14,839 bases of DNA from Gemmatimonadota bacterium (GTDB lineage Bacteria > Gemmatimonadota > Gemmatimonadetes > Gemmatimonadales > Gemmatimonadaceae), in contig PLMM01000123.1 in the NCBI GenBank assembly GCA_003142495.1, positions 1 to 14,839 on the forward strand. Direction: 5' to 3'. Under the pieces are notes generated by a model that was not told the DNA's origin, searched no databases, and saw only the letters and a list, made by a program, of their open reading frames with translations. Shown here in pieces: positions 7,073-14,699 of this stretch. Made by a program: the position numbers and the translations under genes. Positions within the stretch are counted from its first letter, which is position 1; each line of letters starts with the position of its first letter.

Positions 7073-7618
7073 ATGGCCGACTCGCCTGTCCCACTCCTCC
7101 GCGCGCACTCGCGGCACGCGCCGTGGAACTCGCGCGGCCTCGCGGCGCACGCCACCGCGCTCGTCGACGCCGCAGGGATGCGCCCGACGAATGGCGCCGC
7201 CCGCGCGGAGCCGAGCGCACGCGCGGTGCGCTTCTACGTGTCGACGGGACTGCTCGACCATCCGGATGGCACCGGCACGGCGGCGACGTACGGCTACCGC
7301 CACCTGCTGCAGCTACTCTTCATCAAGATCCGCCAGCGCGAAGGGCTCACGCTCGAGAAGATCAAGCTCGAGGTGGGCGGGCTCACGGGCGACGCGCTCG
7401 AGCGCCGCGTCGCGTCGTCGCTCGCGCCCGCGCTCGGCGCGCGCGCCGATAGTGTGGTGGCGGACAGAGGCGCGCACGACGGCGTCTGGCATCGCGTGCA
7501 GGTCGCGGACGGAATCGAGATCCACGTGCGCGACGACTCGCCGGCATCGAGCGAGGAGGCGGTGATGGCGATGCGCGAGGCGGTGAGGGCGGCGCTCGGG
7601 CGGGCGGATATTCGATAG
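7073..7618 (+). CDS. MerR-like helix-turn-helix transcriptional regulator
   Basis: A 181-residue protein with the winged-helix signature of the MerR family: ARAVRFYVSTGLLDHP (49-64), the YGYR wing turn (73-76) and HLLQLLFIKIRQREGLTLEKIK (77-98). MerR proteins bind spaced promoters and twist them to activate transcription. The N-terminal 45 residues are longer and less typical than usual; a start at Met36 (ATG 7178, after GCAGGG) would give a more compact protein. The C-terminal part (100-181) has no Cys and matches no effector domain I recognise, so metal sensing as in MerR itself or oxidation sensing as in SoxR is unlikely. The segment WHRVQVADGIEIHVRDD (139-155) may be a small beta structure. 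It converges on the helicase gene, with 42 bp between stop codons. Its target cannot be inferred. Confidence 0.75.
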   Translation: MADSPVPLLRAHSRHAPWNSRGLAAHATALVDAAGMRPTNGAARAEPSARAVRFYVSTGLLDHPDGTGTAATYGYRHLLQLLFIKIRQREGLTLEKIKLEVGGLTGDALERRVASSLAPALGARADSVVADRGAHDGVWHRVQVADGIEIHVRDDSPASSEEAVMAMREAVRAALGRADIR

Positions 7619-7638
7619 AGCGAATTGGACTTAGCGAC

Positions 7639-7658
7639 GGCAGCGCCAACTGCCAACT
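7639..7658. repeat. Small repeat and hairpin between convergent genes
   Basis: GCCAACT is repeated directly at 7645-7651 and 7652-7658, and GGCAG (7639-7643) can pair with CTGCC (7650-7654) across a 6-nt loop. It is the only structure in the 42-bp gap between the convergent regulator and helicase genes. A weak bidirectional terminator is possible, but there is no T-run. Confidence 0.3.
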
Positions 7659-7660
7659 GC

Positions 7661-10600
7661 TTACACCCTGTAGTACACCAACCCCCCAGTCGCTCTCCTC
7701 CACCCGCCGTCCATGATGGCGTCGACGTGCGCGCTACCCCCCGCCGCCTCGCCATTCACTACCTCGATGCTCGGATCGCGCGCCGCGCGCGCGCCCGCGG
7801 GCGTGCCGCGACTGAGATATTCGCCGAGCAGCCGCGCGGCCTCCGTGACGTCGGCATCGGATGCGTCGCTCGCGATCGAGATGCGCTTGCCACGCCCCTC
7901 CGCATTCATGATCACGTTGCCACGCCGAGTGAGCAGTAGCGCCCCCGCGCCGCGCGGCCGCACCAGCGATCCACGCGCGATCGACTCGAGTGAGAGCGTG
8001 TACGGATTCGCCGGATCCGCCGCCGACATCACGATTATCGGCGCCTGAGCATCGAGCTCGGGCTGCGCGCGCAGCCGCTCCACGGCTTCGGGGAGCGCGA
8101 ACTGCGCACCGCCCATCCCTTCTACGAAGTAGCCTCGCCGCACCTCGCCGCGATACTCGAGGCGCTTGAGCTCCCGATAGATCGCGCGCCACGACACCGG
8201 CGGTCGCTCGCGCCGCCACCAATCGCGCGTGACGATGGCGTAGCGGTCGAGCCACTGCCGCGCGATCTGCTCCGCGTGCTCCTCTTCGTCGGGACGCGTC
8301 CCCCACGTGCCGGGCGTGCGCAGCAGCGACCAGCGCCCTACCCACGCCGCCTGCGGCCCCGGAAGATCCGGTCGACGCCACTTCGGTAACCGGCGCTGAC
8401 TCGGCGGCCGCGAATAGACGGGGCGCCCCGGCGATGCCTCGAAGCTCGCGGGGAGCCAGCGCGTCGGATCCTGCGCGGAGTGCGACCCCACGCCGCGCGA
8501 GCGCCCCGGCACCGATCGCGTGCGCACGATCTCGCGCAGCGCCTCGACGGTGTCGTTGGTGACGAGCGACGCCGCCGAGAGCTCGCGCAACGCATCGCGC
8601 ACGGAGAGCGAGGAGAGCGAGGAGAGCTGCGTCGCCGCCTGGATGTCCGCGACGAACGACGCGCCGTGCTTCTCGAGCGCCTCGCGCACCGCAATCGCAT
8701 TCGGCGTGAGCAGCGGCTCGTCCTCCGCGTCGAGCCAGATCGCGCCCTCGCCGCGCGGAAAGAAGCGCACGCTCGCGAGCGTCGGCACCGACGTCGGATC
8801 CGGCTTGCTCCCGCCCGCCCACACGATCGCTCCGCCACTCGCGAGCTGCGCGAGCCACGCCGGGTCGTAGCGGCTCATGCGCGCGGGAATAATGTCGCGC
8901 TCCCACGCGGCCGGCGCGCGCGGCAACCCCGTCATCTGCACGAGGATCGCGCTCACACCGCTCGCACCATCGAGATGCTCACGCGGATCGAGATGCTGCC
9001 ACCGCTGCAGAAACGCAGCGAACGTCGCCAGATCGACGGCCTGGATCTGCTTCCGCAGCGCGGCGAGCGCCCGATTGCGCGCGAGCTCGACGACGCGCCG
9101 CGTCGCCCACTCAGGCGCCTCGATCGCGCGACGAAATCTTCCGCGCACGAGCTTGCCGTTCTCCTCCCACTCGCCGATTCGCTTCTCGATCCACGCCGCA
9201 TCCCACCCGTAGCGCGCGCGAACCTCCTCCGTCGTCGCCGGCCCCGCGAGCGCCAGCCATCGCGCGAGAATCTCCCGCCGCGCGACCTTCGGCTCGAGCA
9301 CGACATTCCGCATCGCCGCAGGAATCACATCCTCGGCGTCGCGCTCCACGGGCGATGCGCCGGCACGCACTCGCGAGATGACCTCCGGCGCACGCGCCGC
9401 CGCGTACCGGCCGATCGACTCGGTGAGCACCACGCGCCACTCGTCGCCAAACGGAATCCCCAACGCCCGCCCCGTATCGAGCAGCTCCGCCAACGGATCG
9501 ATCGCCCTCAACCATTCATCCGCATCCGCCACTCGCACTCGCAGCTCCTCCACGCTCAGATCGCCCGCGCGATCCAGCAGCACCGCCAGCTCATCCGCCG
9601 TGCGCGCCTTTCTCCCCTCCGCCGTTCCGCGCCGCTCCGCCAGCAGCTGCTCGATCGCCTCCAGCGTCCCCTCGTCCGCGCCCTCCGTCCCCATTACCTC
9701 ATCCAGCAGCCCGCGATCGATCGACAGCAGCGCCGCCTGCCTCTCCGCCCTCGGCGTGTCATCGCCATAGAGCCAGTCCATCACGAATCCGAACTGCAGG
9801 CTCGCCGCGAACGGCGACGCGCGCTCCGTCTCCACCGTCCGGATCGCGATTCGCCCAGCGCCGATCGAGTCGAGCACGTCCTTGAGAGCGGCCATGTCGA
9901 ACGCGTCCTGCAACACCTCGCGATACGTCTCCACGAGAATCGGGAAGCTCGGAAAGCGGCGCACCCCATCGAGCAGGTCGAGCGCCTTGAGCCGCTGCAG
10001 CCACAGCGGCATTCGCCGCCTCGGCGATCCGCGCGGCAAGAGCAGCGCGCGCGCCGCGTTCATGCGAAAGCGCGCGCCGAAGAGCGATGTGCTCCCGACC
10101 TCGTCCATCACCCGCGTTTCCGCCTCTTCCGCGGACAGATGCATGAGCGCGGACAGGGGCGCCGTGCCACCGAGGTTCGGCAGCCGCAGCATGATCCCGT
10201 CGTCCGTCGTCTGCACTTGCACCTCAATCCCCGGCAGTGCCTCGCGCACGCGCTGCGCGAGCGCCATCCCCCACGGCGCATTCACGCGACCGCCAAACAC
10301 CGAGTGCAAAATGATTCTGACCGCACCCATCTCGTCGCGGAACTGTTCGATGACCATCGTACGATCGTCGGGCACGATACCTGTCGACGCGCGCTGCTCC
10401 GCGATGTACGAACGCAGCGACTGCGCGCACGCCGCGTCCACGCCGTAGCGCGCCTCGAGCGCCGCGTTCACCGAGTCATCGTCGATGTCCACCGCCGCCA
10501 GCTGCCGCCGCAGCTCGCCCACGCGATGACTCAACGGCACCGATCGCGTCGAGAACTCGCCGTGCCAGAACGGCATCCGCGCGGGCGCGCCCGGTGCCGG

Positions 10601-12292
10601 CGTCACGATCACGCGATCATGCTCGATCGCGCCGATTCGCCATGTCGCGGAGCCGAGCTGGAACACATCGCCCACGCGCGACTCGTGTACGAACTCCTCG
10701 TCGAGCTCGCCGAGCCGCGTGCGATCGGAAAGGTTCACCGTGTACAGCCCGCGATCCGGAATCGTCCCGCCCGAGATCACCGCCATCATCCGCGACGCGC
10801 GCGTGCCCGCAATCCGGTCGTTCACGCGATCCCACGTCACGCGCGGCTCGAGCTCCGCAGAGAGCTCCGACGAATACTTCCCCGAGAGCATCGACAGTAC
10901 CTCGTCGAACACCGTGCGCGTGAGCCGGTGATACGGATATGCGCGCCGAATCAGCGCAAACGCATCCCCCGCTGTCCAGTCGTCGACGCTCGCCATCGCG
11001 ACTAAACTCTGCGCCAGCACGTCGAGCGCATTCTGAATCGCGCGCGTCGGCTCGACGTCCCCCGCACGCATCGCTTCCACAATGGCCGCGCTCTCCACGA
11101 GATCATCACGGAAGGTCGGGATCACGACGCCGCGACTCACCGCACCGAGATTGTGCCCCGCGCGCCCGACTCGCTGCAGCCCCGCACTCACCCGCTTTGG
11201 GCTCTGCAGCTGAATCACCAGATCCACCGACCCGATGTCGATCCCGAGCTCGAGCGAGCTCGTAGAAATGAGCGCGGGCAATTCGCCGGCTTTCAAACCC
11301 CGCTCGAGTTCGAACCTCCGCTCGCGCGCCAGCGATCCGTGATAGGGTCGAGCGATCTGCTCCTCCGCCAGCGCATTCACCCGAGCCGCGATCCGCTCCG
11401 CCTGCGCGCGGTTGTTCACGAACACGAGCGTCGTTCGCGACTGCCGGATGTATTTGAGCACCAGCTCCGCCACCGCCGGCCACACACTCCCACTCACCTC
11501 ACCGAGATCCGGCACCGGCGACACGACACTCAGCTCCATCATCTTCACGAGCCCGCAATCAACGATCGTCACCGGCCGAAATTCAGTCGCTGCAATACCC
11601 TCCGAGCTCGCCGCAGCCATCCCGCCAAGAAAGTGCGCGACCTCCTCGAGCGGCCGCTGCGTGGCCGAGAGCCCGATGCGCTGCACCGGATTCTGCACCA
11701 GCATCTCGAGTCGCTCGAGCGTCAGCGCGAGATGCGCCCCGCGCTTCGTTCCCGCCACCGCGTGGATCTCATCGACGATCACCGCGCGCACCATGCTGAA
11801 CATCCCGCGCCCCTTGAGGCTCGTGAGCAGAATGTTCAGCGACTCCGGCGTCGTGATCAGAATGTGCGGCGCCTTCCTGAGCATCCGCGCGCGTGCCGAC
11901 GCTGGCGTGTCGCCCGTTCTCGCTCCAATCCGAATCTCCGGAAACGCCTGCCCCTCCGCCTCGAAGCGCGCGCGCAGCTCCGCCAGCGGCTGCTCGAGAT
12001 TGCGCTGCACGTCGTTGCCGAGCGCCTTGAGCGGCGAGATGTAGAGAATCTGCACGGCGTTCGGCAGCGGCGACTCGAGCCCGCGCACGATGAGCTGATT
12101 CAGCTCCCACATGAACGCCGCGAGCGTCTTCCCCGTCCCCGTCGGCGCGAGAATCAGCGCATGCGCGCCACTCGCAATCGCCGGCCACCCCAGCCGCTGC
12201 GGCTCACTCGGCGCCCCGAACCGCTCCGCGAACCACGCGCGGACGATCGGATGAAACGAGGCGAACGGACCGGAGGCAGTGCGGCGAGGCAT
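7661..12292 (-). CDS. lhr: Lhr, large ATP-dependent superfamily 2 DNA helicase with C-terminal domain
   Basis: Lhr is a 3'-5' DNA translocase/helicase acting in DNA repair. This copy has 1543 residues, essentially the full length of E. coli Lhr (about 1538). Helicase motifs are intact: Walker A APTGTGKT (49-56), TPESL (148-152), DEIH box (174-177), SAT (209-211), TSSLELGIDIG (344-354) and QRVGRAGH (373-380). A winged-helix and beta-barrel core follows, with the Lhr-typical MPFWHGE at 573-579 and a helical bundle up to about 860. The remaining 680 residues are the Lhr C-terminal domain, with tandem winged helices and an AlkZ/HTH_42-like part. Uracil-DNA glycosylase activity has been reported for that region of E. 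coli Lhr; whether it exists here is unknown. The ATG at 12292 has no clear Shine-Dalgarno. The gene lies 27 bp after the phospholipase D-like gene on the same strand, so cotranscription is likely. Confidence 0.95.
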   Translation of the reverse strand: MPRRTASGPFASFHPIVRAWFAERFGAPSEPQRLGWPAIASGAHALILAPTGTGKTLAAFMWELNQLIVRGLESPLPNAVQILYISPLKALGNDVQRNLEQPLAELRARFEAEGQAFPEIRIGARTGDTPASARARMLRKAPHILITTPESLNILLTSLKGRGMFSMVRAVIVDEIHAVAGTKRGAHLALTLERLEMLVQNPVQRIGLSATQRPLEEVAHFLGGMAAASSEGIAATEFRPVTIVDCGLVKMMELSVVSPVPDLGEVSGSVWPAVAELVLKYIRQSRTTLVFVNNRAQAERIAARVNALAEEQIARPYHGSLARERRFELERGLKAGELPALISTSSLELGIDIGSVDLVIQLQSPKRVSAGLQRVGRAGHNLGAVSRGVVIPTFRDDLVESAAIVEAMRAGDVEPTRAIQNALDVLAQSLVAMASVDDWTAGDAFALIRRAYPYHRLTRTVFDEVLSMLSGKYSSELSAELEPRVTWDRVNDRIAGTRASRMMAVISGGTIPDRGLYTVNLSDRTRLGELDEEFVHESRVGDVFQLGSATWRIGAIEHDRVIVTPAPGAPARMPFWHGEFSTRSVPLSHRVGELRRQLAAVDIDDDSVNAALEARYGVDAACAQSLRSYIAEQRASTGIVPDDRTMVIEQFRDEMGAVRIILHSVFGGRVNAPWGMALAQRVREALPGIEVQVQTTDDGIMLRLPNLGGTAPLSALMHLSAEEAETRVMDEVGSTSLFGARFRMNAARALLLPRGSPRRRMPLWLQRLKALDLLDGVRRFPSFPILVETYREVLQDAFDMAALKDVLDSIGAGRIAIRTVETERASPFAASLQFGFVMDWLYGDDTPRAERQAALLSIDRGLLDEVMGTEGADEGTLEAIEQLLAERRGTAEGRKARTADELAVLLDRAGDLSVEELRVRVADADEWLRAIDPLAELLDTGRALGIPFGDEWRVVLTESIGRYAAARAPEVISRVRAGASPVERDAEDVIPAAMRNVVLEPKVARREILARWLALAGPATTEEVRARYGWDAAWIEKRIGEWEENGKLVRGRFRRAIEAPEWATRRVVELARNRALAALRKQIQAVDLATFAAFLQRWQHLDPREHLDGASGVSAILVQMTGLPRAPAAWERDIIPARMSRYDPAWLAQLASGGAIVWAGGSKPDPTSVPTLASVRFFPRGEGAIWLDAEDEPLLTPNAIAVREALEKHGASFVADIQAATQLSSLSSLSVRDALRELSAASLVTNDTVEALREIVRTRSVPGRSRGVGSHSAQDPTRWLPASFEASPGRPVYSRPPSQRRLPKWRRPDLPGPQAAWVGRWSLLRTPGTWGTRPDEEEHAEQIARQWLDRYAIVTRDWWRRERPPVSWRAIYRELKRLEYRGEVRRGYFVEGMGGAQFALPEAVERLRAQPELDAQAPIIVMSAADPANPYTLSLESIARGSLVRPRGAGALLLTRRGNVIMNAEGRGKRISIASDASDADVTEAARLLGEYLSRGTPAGARAARDPSIEVVNGEAAGGSAHVDAIMDGGWRRATGGLVYYRV
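8603..8627. repeat. Short 9-nt tandem repeat inside lhr
   Basis: GGAGAGCGA occurs twice in tandem (8603-8611, 8612-8620) with a third partial copy to 8627. On the minus strand it encodes a Ser-Leu-Ser repeat in the C-terminal domain. The unit is a multiple of three, so gain or loss would keep the frame. Confidence 0.6.
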
Positions 12293-12319
12293 GCGTGAAA
12301 GTTACGCCGCGCTTGCTCG

Positions 12320-13726
12320 CTACAGCAGCCGCGCCATTGCCGATGCGCCGAGCTCGCATAGCCGCTGCCAGAGCCCGCGCTTCGCGAACTCCGCGCGCGT
12401 GACTTCCTTCGAATACTCAAGATCGTTGAGGAATACCGAATCGAGCAACGCGCCCGTCGACGCATCGAGGACGTTGAGATTCGACTCGTTGTTGAACACC
12501 ATCGAGCGGTTGTCGAAGTTCATCGTCCCCACGCTCGCCCACATCCCATCGGCGACGATCGTTTTTGCGTGCATCATCGTCGGCGCGAACTCCCAGATCC
12601 GCACGCCTCCCTTCAGCAAGTCATCGTACTGCTTGCGCCCCGCATACCGCGTGATCTTCACGTCGGTTTCGGGGCCCACGGTGAGAATGCGCACGTCCAC
12701 GCCGCGATGCGCCGCCTGGATGAGCAGATTCTTGAAGTCGTGATTCGGCACGAAGTATGAGTTGGCGATGTACAGCCGCTTTCGCGCGCCCGCGATGCTG
12801 AGCGCGAGAAATCTCTCCGCCGGCGTGCTCCCGATCGTCGGCTGCGCATCGAGCAGCCCCGCCGTCTCGGCAGGCTCCTCCCTCACCGGCTCCTTCGGAA
12901 AATATTTCTCTCCGGTGAGCAGCGTCCCCGTCGCCTCCACCCAGCCGTCGGCGAAGGTGGCCTGCAGCTGCGACACCGCAGGGCCGGTGAAGCGCACATC
13001 GGTATCGCGCCACTGATCCTTCGTGTGGCCGTTGCCGAGCCACTTGTCCGCGATGCCGAAGCCGCCAGTGAAGCCCACGCGCCCATCGACGATCACGGCG
13101 CGAATGTGCGACCGGTTCTGCAGCTTCTGCATCTCGTACCAGTGCACCGGCCGGAAAATCGCCGTGTGCACTCCCGCTGCCGCGAGCATGTCGAGGTAGC
13201 CTTTCGTGACCTTCTGCGCTCCGAACGCATCAGTGAGGAGTTGCACCGACACTCCGCTTCGCGCCCGCTCCCGCAGAATCGCCGAGAGGGTGTCCGCGAT
13301 CTTCCCCGGCTCGAAGTAGTACATCTGCATCGTGATCGTCTGCTTCGCGCCACGCAGCTCCTTCCAAATCGCGGGATACGTCTGCTCGCCGTTGAACAGC
13401 ACCGTGACGTGATTCCCGTCCGTCATGTGCGTGCCCGTGAACATCTCCATTGTGCGAGAGAAGAGCGAATCGCCAACCGCCGGCGCCGCGCGCCCCACTC
13501 CCTGCATGCGCGAGAGATGCGAGCCGTGGAGCGTGAACTCCATCCCGATGATCGTGAACACGACGAGCAGCAGCGCGCCCATAGTCACTGCGGCCTTCTC
13601 CATGAGGCCGACCTTCGAGTCGCCCGCATCCTTCGGCTTGCTCGCCGCCTTCGCCTTCGTCGCACGACTTGCCGTCCTTTTCATGGCTGGTGCCCATGCA
13701 AGGCTGACGCCGTTTTCGCTGTGCAT
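12320..13726 (-). CDS. Membrane-anchored phospholipase D / cardiolipin synthase-like protein
   Basis: A 468-residue member of the phospholipase D superfamily, most like bacterial cardiolipin synthases, which join two phosphatidylglycerol molecules at the inner membrane. A Lys/Ala-rich cytoplasmic N-terminus precedes one membrane helix (about 45-64, MGALLLVVFTIIGMEF). The first catalytic half holds YYFEPGKIAD, NRSHIRAVIVDGRVGFTGG and the family-typical DQWRDTDVRFTGPAV. The second holds MMHAKTIVADGMWASVGTMNFDNRS. The second HKD motif is canonical (H386, K388, D393). The first reads HxR (H207, R209, D214), with Arg for the usual Lys (codon CGC). The start at 13726 is chosen because GGAG lies 6 nt upstream; Met at 13684 and an overlapping Met at 13789 are alternatives. 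The gene is divergent from the initiator-like gene and precedes lhr. A role on nucleic acid, as in phospholipase D-type nucleases, is less likely given the membrane anchor. Confidence 0.88.
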   Translation of the reverse strand: MHSENGVSLAWAPAMKRTASRATKAKAASKPKDAGDSKVGLMEKAAVTMGALLLVVFTIIGMEFTLHGSHLSRMQGVGRAAPAVGDSLFSRTMEMFTGTHMTDGNHVTVLFNGEQTYPAIWKELRGAKQTITMQMYYFEPGKIADTLSAILRERARSGVSVQLLTDAFGAQKVTKGYLDMLAAAGVHTAIFRPVHWYEMQKLQNRSHIRAVIVDGRVGFTGGFGIADKWLGNGHTKDQWRDTDVRFTGPAVSQLQATFADGWVEATGTLLTGEKYFPKEPVREEPAETAGLLDAQPTIGSTPAERFLALSIAGARKRLYIANSYFVPNHDFKNLLIQAAHRGVDVRILTVGPETDVKITRYAGRKQYDDLLKGGVRIWEFAPTMMHAKTIVADGMWASVGTMNFDNRSMVFNNESNLNVLDASTGALLDSVFLNDLEYSKEVTRAEFAKRGLWQRLCELGASAMARLL

Positions 13727-13787
13727 TCCCCGCTCCAGCCTTCTGTCGCCTTGCTCACCCCGAGGCGCGAGTCCACCTTTCCCGAAC
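13727..13787. promoter_or_regulatory. Divergent intergenic region between the phospholipase D-like and initiator-like genes
   Basis: This 61-bp gap must hold, or lie next to, the divergent promoters of both genes. I see no good -10/-35 pair on either strand. If the initiator-like gene starts at 13860 instead of 13788, the gap grows to 133 bp. No repeated iteron-like motif is visible in it. Confidence 0.4.
13733..13736 (-). promoter_or_regulatory. Shine-Dalgarno deciding the phospholipase D-like start
   Basis: On the minus strand GGAG lies 6 nt before the ATG at 13726. Neither the downstream Met (13684) nor the upstream Met (13789) has an equally good site, so 13726 is the preferred start. 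Confidence 0.5.
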
Positions 13788-14642
13788 ATGGTTCTCGCCT
13801 CGCGACGCCGAACGGCTGCGCGGACGATCGCGCTCGACCGGTCGCTCGAAACGCTTCCGATGTTTCGGCTCAGTGATTCCGCGGACGACTCGGCAATCAC
13901 TTATCTGCCGCCTGCGGGCGGCCGATGGCGCGTCCTCCCTAGCCCCGGCAATCGCCTCCCCGGCACCTTCGACCAGGACGTCTACGTCGAGCTCTGGCGC
14001 CGCTACGAAGAAGCGGGATCGCCCGGCGACGGCACCGTCTCCTTCACGCTCCACGCCTTCCTGCGCTCGATAGGACGCCGCGTCGACGGCCGCACCTACG
14101 AGCAGCTGCGCTCCGCGCTCGCGCGGCTTCAGCACACCACGCTCGAGTCGCAGCAGGCGTATTTCGATGGAACCGCCCACACCGTCGTCGACGCGCGCTT
14201 CAGCATCCTCACCAACGTCGTGATCGAGCGGCGACGCTTCGCCGACCGCGATCAGCTCGGCCTCTTCTCCGCGTTTCCAGCGTCTGAGCCCGGTGAGGCG
14301 TATGTCACGATGTCCCCGGTTGCGCGGGCGAACATCGCGGCGGGGTACATGGTGCTCCTCTCCGCCGCGCAGTACATGGCGCTGTCATCACCGGTGGCGC
14401 GCCGGCTCTATCGACTCTTCGAAGTCGTGCACGAAGAAGGATCAGATCGCTGGCGCGTTACCTTGGCGCACCTGGCCGAACAGCTTCCCCTCGCCCAGCG
14501 TTATCCATCGCACCTGCAGCGCGTCTTGCAACCAGCGCACGAAATGTTGATCGCGGCCGGCCTCTTGCGCGAAGTGACCGTTCAGCAACAGATGCGTGAG
14601 TGGTATGTTGAATACACGCTCGCCGAGCGGGCTCATGCGTAG
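13788..14642 (+). CDS. Replication initiator protein A-like protein (RepA/RPA winged-helix family), chromosomal
   Basis: The 284-residue product resembles plasmid replication initiator protein A (the RPA family, Pfam PF10134 from memory). Features in order: LETLPMFRLSD (20-30), a WRVLPSPGNRLPGTFDQDVYVELWRRYEE block (47-75) matching the family's 'P...G.PTIWDKDVL' region, SFTLHAFLRSIGRRVDGRTYEQLRSALARLQHT (85-117) as a first winged helix, and MALSSPVARRLYRLFEVVHEE...RWRVTLAHLAEQL (197-232) plus HLQRVLQPAHEMLIAAGLL (242-260) as a second. Such proteins bind iterons and open plasmid origins. No iterons, partition genes or other plasmid functions are seen nearby, so this is probably a chromosomal relative with another DNA-binding role, possibly self-regulation. 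The frame is open further upstream but that part is antisense to the phospholipase D gene. ATG 13788 is chosen; ATG 13860 is possible. Neither has a clear Shine-Dalgarno. Confidence 0.75.
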   Translation: MVLASRRRTAARTIALDRSLETLPMFRLSDSADDSAITYLPPAGGRWRVLPSPGNRLPGTFDQDVYVELWRRYEEAGSPGDGTVSFTLHAFLRSIGRRVDGRTYEQLRSALARLQHTTLESQQAYFDGTAHTVVDARFSILTNVVIERRRFADRDQLGLFSAFPASEPGEAYVTMSPVARANIAAGYMVLLSAAQYMALSSPVARRLYRLFEVVHEEGSDRWRVTLAHLAEQLPLAQRYPSHLQRVLQPAHEMLIAAGLLREVTVQQQMREWYVEYTLAERAHA

Positions 14643-14687
14643 TGCGAGCAGAGTTATTGCGGTGTCGGAGTTCATAAACCCTTCCTC

Positions 14688-14691
14688 GGAG
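14688..14691 (+). promoter_or_regulatory. Shine-Dalgarno of the last small gene
   Basis: GGAG lies 8 nt before the ATG at 14700 and supports that start. A TTATTG-type -10-like sequence at 14654-14659, in the 57-bp gap after the initiator-like gene, could give this gene its own promoter, but no -35 is evident. Confidence 0.6.
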
Positions 14692-14699
14692 TGCTCGTC

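Noticed and set aside
6344..7220. Minus-strand frames opposite the polyampholyte gene that look like Leu/Gly-, Phe/Ala- or Ser/Pro-rich proteins
   Set aside because: They are the complement of the Lys/Ala/Pro repeat codons. The plus-strand frame has a near-perfect Shine-Dalgarno and a terminator-like hairpin after it.
8480..11005. Very long plus-strand open frame (841 codons) antisense to lhr
   Set aside because: The translation is dominated by Arg, His and Ala with no domain pattern, typical of antisense frames in high-GC coding DNA. The lhr frame has intact helicase motifs throughout.
13425..13787. N-terminal extension of the initiator-like open frame
   Set aside because: It runs antisense through about 300 bp of the phospholipase D-like gene and its translation does not resemble the initiator family; the start was moved to 13788.
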